DNA from: Clostridiales bacterium
GTDB taxonomy: Bacteria > Bacillota > Clostridia > Saccharofermentanales > Saccharofermentanaceae
DNA: 55,906 bases
Assembly: GCA_017552455.1 (NCBI GenBank)
Contig: JAFZPX010000023.1
Location: 1 to 55,906, forward strand
Reading direction: 5' to 3'
The notes under the pieces were generated by a model, which was given only the letters and a program-made list of their open reading frames with translations, was not told the DNA's origin and searched no databases. Positions within the stretch are counted from its first letter, which is position 1; the number at the start of each line of letters is the position of its first letter. Positions 42,655-51,429 of this stretch are shown here, piece by piece. A program made the translations under genes and the position numbers.

Positions 42655-44064
42655 TTGATCCACTGTTATAAGTTCGACGATAAAAATATAGTTCTCGATG
42701 TCTTCTCAGGCTCGATTCACATGGTTGATGAGGTTGCCTTCGACATCATTCAGATGTACGAAGATAGCACAAGAGAGCAGATAGAAGAACAGATTATAAA
42801 GAAGCACGGCGTTACCAAAGCCGATGTAGATGAATGCATCGAAGATATCGAGACACTGAAGGAAGCGGGCAAGCTCTTCACTCCCGACAAGTTCGAGAAT
42901 ATCTCTTATGATCTTAAGAAGAGGAAGTGGACATTAAAGGCACTGTGCCTTCATGTAGCGCATACATGTAATCTCAACTGCTCCTACTGCTTCGCAGCAC
43001 AGGGCAACTTCCACGGTGAGCGCGGACTCATGAGCTTCGAGACAGGCAAGCGTGCGATCGATTTCCTTATCGAGAACTCAGGTTTCCACAAGAACCTCGA
43101 CATCGACTTCTTCGGAGGCGAGCCTCTCATGAACTGGGATGTCGTTAAGCAGCTCGTTATTTATGCACGCTCCATCGAGAAGGATGCAGGCAAGAATATC
43201 AGATTCACACTCACCACTAACGGCGTCAATATCAACGACGATGTCATCGACTTCTGCAACAAGGAGATGCACAACGTTGTATTAAGCCTCGACGGCCGTA
43301 AGGAGACCAATGACCGTTTCCGCGTGGATTACAAGGGCAATGGTTCTTACGATGTGATCGTACCCAAGTTCAAGAAGTTTGTTGAGGCAAGGGGCGATAA
43401 GAGCTACTACATGCGCGGCACTTACACTCACTTCAATACTGACTTCGTAGAAGATATCAAGCATATGGCTGACTTAGGCTTCAAGGAGCTGTCCATGGAG
43501 CCGGTAGTAACGTCCCCCGACTCCCCTTCTTTCCTTACGGAAGAAGACCTGCCCATCCTTATGCAGCAGTATGAGGATCTTGCGCACGAGATGATCAAGC
43601 GTAATGCAGAAGGTAACGGCTTTACTTTCTACCACTATATGCTCGACCTGACATGCGGACCTTGTATCTATAAGAGGATTTCCGGCTGCGGCGCAGGAAC
43701 GGAATACATTGCTGTTACGCCTTGGGGAGATATCTATCCGTGCCATCAGTTCGTCGGCGACGAGAAGATGAAGCTCGGTGACATCTATAACGGATTTACC
43801 GACCACGGCAAGGAAGTAAGTAATGACTTTGCTCAGGTCAACTGCTATACAAGAGAAGGCTGCAAGGACTGCTGGGCTAAGCTTTACTGTTCCGGCGGAT
43901 GTGCTGCAAACGCTTACCACTCAGGCGGAGATATAAAGGAGATCTATGACTACGGATGCAAGCTCTTCCGCAAGAGAATCGAGTGCGCATTGGCAGTCCG
44001 TCTTTCCAATCTGAAGGAAGAAGACATATATGTACCTGACTCTGACGCTGAATCCGTCGATTGA
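42655..44064 (+). CDS. scfB: SCIFF radical-SAM thioether maturase
   Basis: A 469-residue radical-SAM enzyme that forms thioether links in the SCIFF peptide. The N-terminal ~85 residues resemble a PqqD-like peptide-recognition domain. The radical-SAM cluster is Cys105, Cys109, Cys112 in CNLNCSYCF. The C-terminal SPASM part has several conserved Cys (CGPC, SGCGAG, YPCHQF, GCKDCWAKLYCSGGC, YGCKLF) for two further clusters. The start is TTG with AAAGGAG 7 nt upstream and gives the usual N-terminus. It overlaps the next gene by 35 nt. Confidence 0.96.
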   Translation: MIHCYKFDDKNIVLDVFSGSIHMVDEVAFDIIQMYEDSTREQIEEQIIKKHGVTKADVDECIEDIETLKEAGKLFTPDKFENISYDLKKRKWTLKALCLHVAHTCNLNCSYCFAAQGNFHGERGLMSFETGKRAIDFLIENSGFHKNLDIDFFGGEPLMNWDVVKQLVIYARSIEKDAGKNIRFTLTTNGVNINDDVIDFCNKEMHNVVLSLDGRKETNDRFRVDYKGNGSYDVIVPKFKKFVEARGDKSYYMRGTYTHFNTDFVEDIKHMADLGFKELSMEPVVTSPDSPSFLTEEDLPILMQQYEDLAHEMIKRNAEGNGFTFYHYMLDLTCGPCIYKRISGCGAGTEYIAVTPWGDIYPCHQFVGDEKMKLGDIYNGFTDHGKEVSNDFAQVNCYTREGCKDCWAKLYCSGGCAANAYHSGGDIKEIYDYGCKLFRKRIECALAVRLSNLKEEDIYVPDSDAESVD

Positions 44065-44983
44065 TTACTATATCGATCTGCCTCAAGGCAAAACACTTCT
44101 GACAGGGACATCTGATGCTCCTGCCGTGAACCGCAGCATCTGCGAAAGATTCGAGGCGGGCGGCAAAGGCATCAACGTTGCCAAGATCTTAAGAAGGCTG
44201 GATGCAAAGTCCGGCACTGTTATAGCTGCAGGCTTCTGTGCGGGCTTCACAGGTCAGGAGATAATAAGGAACATTGAGCTTGAAGATATAGTCGCGAAGT
44301 TCATCGAGGTCCCCGGAAACTCCAGGATCAATGTAAAGGCACGTGACGGCAAAGGCATCGAGACCGAGATAAACGGATCCGGTCCTTCTGTAGGTCCCGG
44401 CGATATAAGCAGACTTATCTCTGTCCTTTCTGAAACTGACTTCGATACACTTTTCCTGTCAGGTTCCCTTCCCGGGACTGTAGATCCCGACACTTATGCG
44501 GTAATAATGAGATCTGTCCTCGATGGCAAACCCGATACACGTATCATAGTAGACTGCGAGGGTGAAGCTCTTATGAGGTGTCTTCCCTTAAAACCGTTTC
44601 TTATAAAGCCGAACGCATCGGAACTGGCGGCACTGACCGGCATGAAGCTTAATACCGCTTCTTCCCTTAAGGATATCCGTAATGCTGCTTCTAAGCTTAA
44701 GGATAAAGGCGCGCAGAATGTTCTCGTCTCACTCGGAGGAAACGGTGCTTTTCTTTTCGCAAATAATGGCGAGTACTACGATGTTCCCGGGATCAAAGGA
44801 GATGCCGTAAGCACCATAGGTGCAGGAGACACCATGACGGCATCTTTCATCTATGCCCTCGACCGCGATGGCGATATGAAAAAAGCGCTCGAGTTCTCGA
44901 ACGCCTGTGCAGCAATGTCAGCATTTACAGCGGGACTGCCCGACTCCGATTCTTTCGGCAGGATCGTTAAAGAATTCTCATGA
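44030..44983 (+). CDS. 1-phosphofructokinase family hexose-phosphate kinase
   Basis: A 317-residue PfkB-type kinase of the FruK/LacC group, which phosphorylates fructose-1-phosphate or tagatose-6-phosphate. It shows LNPSIDYYIDL at the start, the sugar-binding GGKGINVAKIL, and the catalytic anion hole with base in TIGAGDTMTASF. AAGGAAG precedes the ATG at 44030, which lies inside the end of scfB. No PTS or sugar gene is adjacent, so the substrate is unassigned. Confidence 0.9.
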   Translation: MYLTLTLNPSIDYYIDLPQGKTLLTGTSDAPAVNRSICERFEAGGKGINVAKILRRLDAKSGTVIAAGFCAGFTGQEIIRNIELEDIVAKFIEVPGNSRINVKARDGKGIETEINGSGPSVGPGDISRLISVLSETDFDTLFLSGSLPGTVDPDTYAVIMRSVLDGKPDTRIIVDCEGEALMRCLPLKPFLIKPNASELAALTGMKLNTASSLKDIRNAASKLKDKGAQNVLVSLGGNGAFLFANNGEYYDVPGIKGDAVSTIGAGDTMTASFIYALDRDGDMKKALEFSNACAAMSAFTAGLPDSDSFGRIVKEFS

Positions 44984-45908
44984 TCCAACAGCCCTGCATC
45001 TGGGGCGCGATCGTATCGTACTGCCATCTCACAGAAGTCCTTGCGCGGCTTCCGGGATCTCTTATCTCATAACCTTCTTCGTTATACCCAACAATGACTA
45101 TGTACTGTGCTGTACTCGTAAAGTCACCGGGGCCCATGAGGCATACAACAAGATTACCTACATCGAGATTTCTCTCTATTCTGTTCTGGTCAGCAGTTAT
45201 CGGGGTAACGTCGATACCGAGGCCTACCGCGCCATCAGCCATTAATGACCATGACGTCCCGCCTTCCATGGAATAACCGTTGTTCTCTGAGTAGGAAGCC
45301 ATCCACGCCGGATTCATATCCCTGTTGTTCATAAGATACGAAGCTACCATGGAGAGCGCTGTGGGACCGCCTCCTGTTATAGCCATGATATTTCCGGAAT
45401 AAGTCTTATATCCCCACCGAAGATCGTACTGATAGTATTCAGGAACTCTTACAGATGTATAGTCACCTGTCAGATCGATCGTACCGGGGTAATCCGCCCC
45501 GTCCTGAGACCCCGCATATTCCGGATAGTGAAGGACGAGGTCAAGTGTCTCATGGTTATTCAGAAGAAGATTTGAGATATCTACAGGATATGCGAACGGA
45601 TCTATGCCGTGCTCTGCCGCATAGGCATCGATAACGGCCTGGCAGTCAGCTGCGTTATTAAGAGGATATGATGAATAGTCTGTACCTTCGGAAGAGGAAC
45701 CCTGAGAATCTGTGCCTGCAGTCTGCTGTACTTCGACAGGATCCATGGCTGACAGCTCTACAGTCCCTGACGGTGTCGCAGGTTCCTCCTGCTGACCATC
45801 GCCATTACCCTTTAACCTCAAGACCATAACTGTCGCTATCGTAGCGGCAATGAGAAGGATTGCAGCAAGTCCTGCTATATATAATCTTATCTTCCCGTTC
45901 TGACCCAT
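44967..45908 (-). CDS. Membrane-anchored C39-like peptidase homologue lacking catalytic Cys and His
   Basis: A 313-residue protein: one N-terminal helix (LYIAGLAAILLIAATIATVMVL), a Ser/Thr/Glu-rich linker, then a papain-like C39_2-type domain from ~150. The family's xGCGPT motif, with the nucleophile Cys, reads TGGGPT (Gly180). The TGHFI motif, with the catalytic His, reads TAQYI (Gln268). Other family marks remain (YDLRWGYKTYSG, GTSWSLMADGAVGLG, GPGDFTST, RDPGS), so the fold should be intact but inactive as a protease. It would face outward. TATAAT ends 6 nt before the ATG at 45908 and no ribosome site is present, so it may be leaderless; a GTG at 45923 lies upstream of the -10. Confidence 0.82.
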   Translation of the reverse strand: MGQNGKIRLYIAGLAAILLIAATIATVMVLRLKGNGDGQQEEPATPSGTVELSAMDPVEVQQTAGTDSQGSSSEGTDYSSYPLNNAADCQAVIDAYAAEHGIDPFAYPVDISNLLLNNHETLDLVLHYPEYAGSQDGADYPGTIDLTGDYTSVRVPEYYQYDLRWGYKTYSGNIMAITGGGPTALSMVASYLMNNRDMNPAWMASYSENNGYSMEGGTSWSLMADGAVGLGIDVTPITADQNRIERNLDVGNLVVCLMGPGDFTSTAQYIVIVGYNEEGYEIRDPGSRARTSVRWQYDTIAPQMQGCWIMRIL

Positions 45909-46011
45909 ATGATAATTATACACAATAGATGAATTTCCTTAACTATTGCTCAATTTATCTCCTATCTTGTAGTACTATATTTCTTGATAAATAAGTAGTG
46001 GCAAAGGGCAT

Positions 46012-47052
46012 ATGACTGGTAAGAAGATTTCTAAGAATCTTATATGGGCGATAATCTCCTTAATACTGGCTGTACTTACAGTCAGAATCGTATTAAAGCA
46101 AAGCCGTGATCTGTCTATAACAGATCTTTGCGCGTTGCTTAAAACATCTGACAAGCTCTATTTAAGTCTGGCGATCATAGCTTCCCTGCTCTTCATATGG
46201 TTTGAAGGAACTGCAATAAGATCAATTCTTAAACGTGCAGGATATAAGAGAAGTCCGTTACAAGGTCTGCTATTCAGTACATCCGATATTTACTTCAGTG
46301 CAATCACGCCGTCATCAACCGGCGGTCAGCCTGCAAGTGCTTTCTTTATGATAAGAAGCGGGATATCTGCCGGAATAACGACGGCAACTCTCGTTCTTAA
46401 TCTCATGATGTATACGTTGTCGATCATCGTTTTGGGAATTATCTCCATCATTATCAGCCCCAAGGCTTTTATGGACTTCGGTACCGCTTCCAAAGTATTC
46501 ATAATAATCGGGTTCGTAGTGATGCTCCTTCTGGCAACAGGATTCTTTCTTCTTCTTAAGAAAGAGGCACTTATCTTCAAGCCCGCCTCCAAGCTGATCT
46601 CTTTTCTGAATAAGACCAAGATCATAAAGCATAAAGAACACCTGCTTGAGAAGATCGAGAGAGTACGCACGGATTATAAAGCCTGTTCTGATCTGATCTC
46701 AGGTCACCATGGAGTTCTCATAACTTCTTTTATTTGGAATCTTCTTCAAAGGGCATCCCAGATTATGGTCCCTATGCTGGTCTTTGCCGCATTAGGAGGC
46801 GATCAATCATTAATGCCTACTGTATTTTCCAAGCAATGTTTGATAACAATGGGTTATAATTTTGTACCTATACCCGGCGGAATGGGCATATCTGATTATC
46901 TGATGATCGACGGATTTGACGGTATCATGGGATCAGCTATGGCTTACAGCGTCGAGCTGATAAGCCGAGGCCTTACATTCTATATCTGCGTATTGATCAG
47001 CGGAATCATCACTTTGACCGGTTATCTGATTGGCAATCGAAAGGAATCTTAA
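46012..47052 (+). CDS. LPG-synthase-type flippase-domain membrane protein (UPF0104)
   Basis: A 346-residue membrane protein with about eight helices and the UPF0104 signature (ITPSSTGGQPASAFFMIR, then PIPGGMGISDYLMIDG). This is the flippase half of MprF without the lysyl-transferase domain. Such proteins are thought to move lipids or lipid-linked sugars across the membrane. It heads an operon with pssA and psd (2-nt and overlapping joins), which suggests it handles aminophospholipids; that is inference. AAAGGG precedes the ATG. Confidence 0.88.
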   Translation: MTGKKISKNLIWAIISLILAVLTVRIVLKQSRDLSITDLCALLKTSDKLYLSLAIIASLLFIWFEGTAIRSILKRAGYKRSPLQGLLFSTSDIYFSAITPSSTGGQPASAFFMIRSGISAGITTATLVLNLMMYTLSIIVLGIISIIISPKAFMDFGTASKVFIIIGFVVMLLLATGFFLLLKKEALIFKPASKLISFLNKTKIIKHKEHLLEKIERVRTDYKACSDLISGHHGVLITSFIWNLLQRASQIMVPMLVFAALGGDQSLMPTVFSKQCLITMGYNFVPIPGGMGISDYLMIDGFDGIMGSAMAYSVELISRGLTFYICVLISGIITLTGYLIGNRKES

Positions 47053-47053
47053 T

Positions 47054-47752
47054 ATGATAGGCGTTTACGACTATACCGTTATTCTCACATATCTGTCATT
47101 GATCTCCGGAACTCTCGGAATCATATTTACAGTAACCGGCGCGGGACACCCTCAGCTTGGTGTATTCTTTCTGATGCTATCCGGAATACTTGATGCCTTC
47201 GACGGCAAAGTGGCAAGAACCAAGAAAGATCGTACGGAATTCGACAAGAACTTCGGAATACAGATTGACTCACTGACAGATCTGGTCTGCTTCGGTATCC
47301 TCCCTGTTACTATCGGCCTTGCTCAGCTTCGAATAAGCGGAATCTTCACAGAACTTGTTAAGCGTAAGGAATATGAAGGTTCATACCCTGTTCTGATACT
47401 GCTCATTGTTATAGCACTCTTCTATGTGCTTGCAGCGATGATAAGACTTGCTTACTTTAATTCCACATGCGATGAACGAGAAGAAGAGATAAAGAAATCC
47501 GGTAAATCATATTTCGTCGGAGTTCCGGTTACATCCGCTGCACTGGTCTTCCCTTTGGTAATGATCGTTCATTTCTTCACAAGATTCGATCTTACGATCT
47601 TCTACTTCGTGATGATGCTCATTGAAGCAATAGCATTTGTAACCAACATCAAAGTTCGTAAACCCGGCAAAGTCGGTCTTGCTGTTATCATACTCATCGG
47701 CCTGACCGAATTCATCGCATTCATAATCGCATATAAGAGCGGATTAAAGTAA
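47054..47752 (+). CDS. pssA: CDP-diacylglycerol-serine O-phosphatidyltransferase
   Basis: A 232-residue membrane enzyme that makes phosphatidylserine from CDP-diacylglycerol and serine. The CDP-alcohol phosphotransferase motif is complete: DAFDGKVARTKK...FGIQIDSLTDLVCFG. Six or seven helices are expected. The ATG at 47054 has AAAGGAA about 8 nt upstream; an in-frame start at 47030 lies inside the previous gene and is rejected. The stop overlaps the psd start (TAATG), so the two steps of phosphatidylethanolamine synthesis are coupled. Confidence 0.94.
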   Translation: MIGVYDYTVILTYLSLISGTLGIIFTVTGAGHPQLGVFFLMLSGILDAFDGKVARTKKDRTEFDKNFGIQIDSLTDLVCFGILPVTIGLAQLRISGIFTELVKRKEYEGSYPVLILLIVIALFYVLAAMIRLAYFNSTCDEREEEIKKSGKSYFVGVPVTSAALVFPLVMIVHFFTRFDLTIFYFVMMLIEAIAFVTNIKVRKPGKVGLAVIILIGLTEFIAFIIAYKSGLK

Positions 47753-48558
47753 TGACGGGGCTTGAATTCCTGTATAAGACTGCAGCGGGCAGGATCATAC
47801 TACGGCCTCTTGTAAGCCGTCCGGTATCGGTTCTGTCAGGTAAGCTGATGGATTCCAAAGCCTCTAAAGTCCTGATCAGATCATTTGCAAAAAAGAATGG
47901 CATCCGCGTAGAAGACTACGAAGTCGATAACGTCCGTTGCTTTAACGATTTCTTTTGCAGAAAGATCAAGGAAGGCTTGAGACCTGTAAGCGATGATCCA
48001 ACGCATCTGATATCACCATGCGACGGTCTTCTGAGTGTACATAAGATATCGTCAGATACGGTTCTCCGCGTCAAACAAAGCGAGTTTACGATAAGCGGGC
48101 TTCTTCAGGATGAGACGCTGGCAGAATCATTCAACGGCGGCTACGCGCTTGTTTTCCGCCTTTGTGTGGATCACTATCACAGATATATCTATTTTGATTC
48201 CGGCAATCAGACAGATAACAAAAGAATTGACGGAATCTACCATACCGTAAGACCCGTAGCACTGGAGCAGTTTCCTGTATTCGTTCAGAATACACGCGAA
48301 TATGTGGATCTAGATACGGACAACTTCGGCAAGGCTGTTCAGATGGAAGTCGGAGCAATGCTGGTCGGGCGGATAGTCAATGAGAAAACTAGTGCCTGCG
48401 AAGTAACGCGCGGCGAAGAAAAAGGTCACTTCGAATACGGCGGCTCAACTATAATCGTTCTTATTCAGAAAGGCCGTGCCAATATAGATGACCGCTTTCT
48501 TAATAACACAGAAAAACCTGTAGTGATGGGGCAGGTCATAGGTTCATCAACAACATAA
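47752..48558 (+). CDS. psd: Phosphatidylserine decarboxylase proenzyme
   Basis: Decarboxylates phosphatidylserine to phosphatidylethanolamine. The 268 residues show SPCDGLLS (catalytic Asp), DHYHRYIYF (catalytic His) and the self-cleavage site GGST near residue 230 in FEYGGSTIIVLI, whose Ser becomes the pyruvoyl group. It therefore matures into two chains. It is the last gene of the unit. Confidence 0.94.
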   Translation: MTGLEFLYKTAAGRIILRPLVSRPVSVLSGKLMDSKASKVLIRSFAKKNGIRVEDYEVDNVRCFNDFFCRKIKEGLRPVSDDPTHLISPCDGLLSVHKISSDTVLRVKQSEFTISGLLQDETLAESFNGGYALVFRLCVDHYHRYIYFDSGNQTDNKRIDGIYHTVRPVALEQFPVFVQNTREYVDLDTDNFGKAVQMEVGAMLVGRIVNEKTSACEVTRGEEKGHFEYGGSTIIVLIQKGRANIDDRFLNNTEKPVVMGQVIGSSTT

Positions 48559-48566
48559 CAATAAAA

Positions 48567-48601
48567 AAGGCCCCGGGCGTTTGAAGTGAACCCGGGACCT
48601 T
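48567..48601. terminator. Bidirectional terminator between psd and the lipoprotein gene
   Basis: AAGGCCCCGGG with CCCGGGACCTT, one C-A mismatch, 13-nt loop. The minus strand has T6 directly after it; the plus strand has a weaker TATTAATTAT. It serves the two converging genes. Confidence 0.85.
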
Positions 48602-48624
48602 ATTAATTATCCGAATCTATCAGA

Positions 48625-49959
48625 TTAGGAAACTGTAGCCTCTGCGTTGAAGAGCATGCAAGAACCTGTTGCATCTGTAGCACCAACGAAGAAGTAAGAA
48701 CCTGCATCGAGGCCAGCGTTATCAACATACTGGAACTCATAGAAGTAACCGTTAGAATACTCGGAAGGTGTGATTGTAGCGGAGTAAACGAACTCAGCAT
48801 CATCAAGATCACCGGACTCAGAGTAGTATACCTCGTAGTATACAGGGAAGTAAGCGAGGCTAGCCTCGTCATAAACCTGAACTGTGTACTCGATTACAGA
48901 CTCAGATGTGGAGTAGTCACCCTCACCCATAGCATAGCCTGTACCGTCAGAGTAGGAATACCAGTACTGATCTGTACCGTTGTTCCAAACAGACTCGTCA
49001 ACATCACCGCTGCCGCCAGGGATAACAACTGTGGAAGCACCACCGTTCTCAACTGTACATACATCGTCAGCAAGAACGTTACCAGCCATATCATAAACGA
49101 TACACTCGTAAGAACCTGCGATGAGGTAGCCGTTGTCATCTGTCATAGCTGCAGGATCATAGCTGGAACCATAGTAAGACTCGATCCAGTAACCGGAATC
49201 TGTGCAAGCATCACTTGTGAATACGAGCTGACCATCGAGATAGTACTCATAGTAGAACTCCCACTCAACTTCCTGACCCTCAGTTGTAGGGATGATGTCG
49301 AGCTCGATTGTGTATACATCTGTGTATACGCCGTTATCAGAGTAGTACCACTCTACATAGTCGATAAGATCAGTAGAGATAGCTGCTGCGAACTGATACT
49401 CAAGAGCATCCTCGAAGAAAGCGTAAACTTCCTCAAGGTTCTTGTTGTTCTTATCCTCTACAAGCCACTCCTCGTCATCATATACGAGGTTGATTGTCTG
49501 AGAAATTTCCTTTGAATCACCATCAGCAAGAGCTGCAAGGTATGCATCGAGGTCACCGCCGTCAGCGATAACATCATCATAGATAGTTGCATAGTCAACG
49601 ATAGACCATGTGATATCTACGCTAGCCTCGCCGTCCTTCTTAGAAGACTCTACAGACTCTTCATCGATCTCATAAGAGAGTGTGCTCTCGATAGCCTCGA
49701 TGATAGGGCCGTAATCCTCACCGTAAAGGTCAGCATCTGTGCTGAAGTAAGCCTCAAGGGACTCTGTCCACTCGTCATCAACATTGCTGGAAAGCTCTGC
49801 GATGTCGCCAGCCTTAAACTTCTTTACTGCTTCAGCATAATCCTCAACAACTGCGAGAACTGCATCATCATCCTTGTCTAACATAGCGCAACCAGCGAGG
49901 GAAGCGAGCATAGCGACAGAAAGTGTAGAAGCAGTCAACTTCTTAAAATCGACTTTCAT
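48625..49959 (-). CDS. Acidic lipoprotein, paralogue of the 50.1-51.3 kb gene
   Basis: A 444-residue lipoprotein with no recognised family. The signal and lipobox are LASLAGC (Cys24). Residues 30-190 form an acidic domain ending WLVEDKNNKNLEEVYAFFEDAL. A ~115-residue domain follows (about 193-310: YVEWYYSDNGVYT, ELDIIP, CTDSGYWIESYYG, YECIVYDMAGNVLADDVC), of which the neighbour carries two copies. The last ~120 residues are Tyr- and Ser-rich and unique to this paralogue. It should be exposed on the cell surface. GGAGG lies 8 nt before the ATG and a good promoter is present at 50007-50035. No function is claimed. Confidence 0.85.
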   Translation of the reverse strand: MKVDFKKLTASTLSVAMLASLAGCAMLDKDDDAVLAVVEDYAEAVKKFKAGDIAELSSNVDDEWTESLEAYFSTDADLYGEDYGPIIEAIESTLSYEIDEESVESSKKDGEASVDITWSIVDYATIYDDVIADGGDLDAYLAALADGDSKEISQTINLVYDDEEWLVEDKNNKNLEEVYAFFEDALEYQFAAAISTDLIDYVEWYYSDNGVYTDVYTIELDIIPTTEGQEVEWEFYYEYYLDGQLVFTSDACTDSGYWIESYYGSSYDPAAMTDDNGYLIAGSYECIVYDMAGNVLADDVCTVENGGASTVVIPGGSGDVDESVWNNGTDQYWYSYSDGTGYAMGEGDYSTSESVIEYTVQVYDEASLAYFPVYYEVYYSESGDLDDAEFVYSATITPSEYSNGYFYEFQYVDNAGLDAGSYFFVGATDATGSCMLFNAEATVS

Positions 49960-50006
49960 AATTAATCCTCCGTTCGATTTTGCGTAATACTTAAACGCTA
50001 CGAACT

Positions 50007-50035
50007 ATTATAAAACAAAGTTTACTATATGTCTA
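50007..50035 (-). promoter_or_regulatory. Promoter of the 48.6-50.0 kb lipoprotein gene
   Basis: Minus strand TAGACA (50030-50035), a 17-nt spacer, and TATAAT (50007-50012). Close to consensus. Confidence 0.8.
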
Positions 50036-50070
50036 ATTTTCGTTAACGGTTTGTTAACAAAAACAGGCTA

Positions 50071-51336
50071 TCAATCTTCCTCTACAGTACAGGTTGAATC
50101 GGCAAGAACATTACCGTCGAGATCATAGATCACACATCTGTACTCGCCTGCTACAAGATCGCCGTCAGCGCTGAGTTCAGCAGCAGGATCATAGTTGGGA
50201 CCATAATAAGCTTCGATCCAGTATCCTGAATCTGTGCACACATCACTTGTGAAGATCAACTCGCCATCGCGGTAATACTCATAAGTAAACGTCCATGTGA
50301 TATTCTGAGCTGAGCTTCTGGGGATGATATCGAGCTCGATTGTATCTTCGTTTGTATAAACATCGTTATATGAGAAGTACCACTCGGTGTAATCGATAAG
50401 ATCAGTAGACAACTCTATATCTTCTGACTCTACAGTACATGTCGAATCAGCAAGAACATTTCCAGCAAGGTCATATATTACGCATCTGTACTCACCCGAA
50501 ACGAGACATCCGCTGCGAAGAGTTTCACAGTTGGGATCATAATTCGGGCCATAATAAGCCTCTATCCAGTAACCCTGGTCTGTGCATACACCGCTTGTGT
50601 AGATGAGTTCGCCGTCACGATAGTATTCGTATGTAAACTCGAACGGAATCTGTGTACCTTCATTGGTAGGAATGATATCAAGCTCGATCTCATCGTAGTT
50701 TACATATACGCCATCATCAGAGTAATACCATTCAATCTCATCAACATAAGTTGAGAGAGGCATGACGAACTCGAAGTCCATAGCCTCGTCATAGAAGGCA
50801 TAAATAGCAAAGAGATTCTTGCCGTTCTTATCCTCTACAAGCCACTCGCCATCCTCGTAAACCAAGTCCATTGTCTGTGAGATCTGTTGCATTGGGGCAT
50901 CACTGGCCTTCAAAGCAGCGATAAAATCATCCTCATTGCCGCCATCCTCAGTAACCTGCAGGAAGATAGCATTGTAATCAACAAGAGTATATGTAACGCT
51001 GACGCTTGCCTCCGCGTTCTTCTTGGAAGACTCAACAGTATCTTCATATATCTCGTAAGAGAGAGAATCCGCGATAGCGTCTACCTCATCATAGTAATCA
51101 TCACTGCTGTCCATCGAGTATCCGGATAAAGCCGTCTCAAGATCACGCTTGATATCGTCTCCATTAACCATAAGGGCTTCAATATCACGAGCCTTACACC
51201 TTACGATAGCCGAAGCATAATCATCTGCTACAGCAAGAACAGCTTCGTCATCTCTGTCGAACATAGCGCATCCGCCAAGAGAAGCGAGCATACTTACGCA
51301 CAAAGCTGAAGCAATCAACTTTTTACTTGCTTTCAT
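50071..51336 (-). CDS. Acidic lipoprotein with two tandem ~110-residue repeats
   Basis: A 421-residue lipoprotein, lipobox SLGGC (Cys23). Residues 24-190 match the N-terminal domain of the neighbouring paralogue. Then come two copies of a repeat (about 195-303 and 310-419), each with EWY(Y/F)S, ELDIIP, EYYRDGELI(Y/F)TS, CTD.GYWIEAYYGPNYDP and GEYRCVIYDL.GNVLADSTCTVE. The paired Cys in each repeat could form disulfides outside the cell. A longer frame reaches 51357, but GGAGGGGAG lies 5 nt before the ATG at 51336. Function unknown; the pair arose by duplication. Confidence 0.85.
   Translation of the reverse strand: MKASKKLIASALCVSMLASLGGCAMFDRDDEAVLAVADDYASAIVRCKARDIEALMVNGDDIKRDLETALSGYSMDSSDDYYDEVDAIADSLSYEIYEDTVESSKKNAEASVSVTYTLVDYNAIFLQVTEDGGNEDDFIAALKASDAPMQQISQTMDLVYEDGEWLVEDKNGKNLFAIYAFYDEAMDFEFVMPLSTYVDEIEWYYSDDGVYVNYDEIELDIIPTNEGTQIPFEFTYEYYRDGELIYTSGVCTDQGYWIEAYYGPNYDPNCETLRSGCLVSGEYRCVIYDLAGNVLADSTCTVESEDIELSTDLIDYTEWYFSYNDVYTNEDTIELDIIPRSSAQNITWTFTYEYYRDGELIFTSDVCTDSGYWIEAYYGPNYDPAAELSADGDLVAGEYRCVIYDLDGNVLADSTCTVEED
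50074..50409 (-). repeat. Tandem repeat copy 2 (C-terminal) in the lipoprotein gene
   Basis: Encodes residues about 310-421. It aligns along its whole length with 50428-50754, including runs of identical bases around the CTVE, NVLADSTC and YYGPNYDP segments. Confidence 0.85.
50428..50754 (-). repeat. Tandem repeat copy 1 in the lipoprotein gene
   Basis: Encodes residues about 195-303, the first copy. A related single copy is present in the paralogue at 48625-49959. Confidence 0.85.
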
Positions 51337-51380
51337 AAATCTCCCCTCCATAATCATGATCGGTGTTCAAAAGCAAGTAT

Positions 51381-51409
51381 AATATAATCTTTCTTTTACT
51401 TATTTACAA
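51381..51409 (-). promoter_or_regulatory. Promoter of the tandem-repeat lipoprotein gene
   Basis: Minus strand TTGTAA (51404-51409), a 17-nt spacer, and TATATT (51381-51386). Confidence 0.65.
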
Positions 51410-51429
51410 ATTCCGATGGGGGAAAAACA

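Noticed and set aside
50043..50060. Two GTTAAC sites as a terminator after the tandem-repeat lipoprotein gene
   Set aside because: Only six AT-rich base pairs, and the T-tract precedes instead of following the stem on the minus strand.
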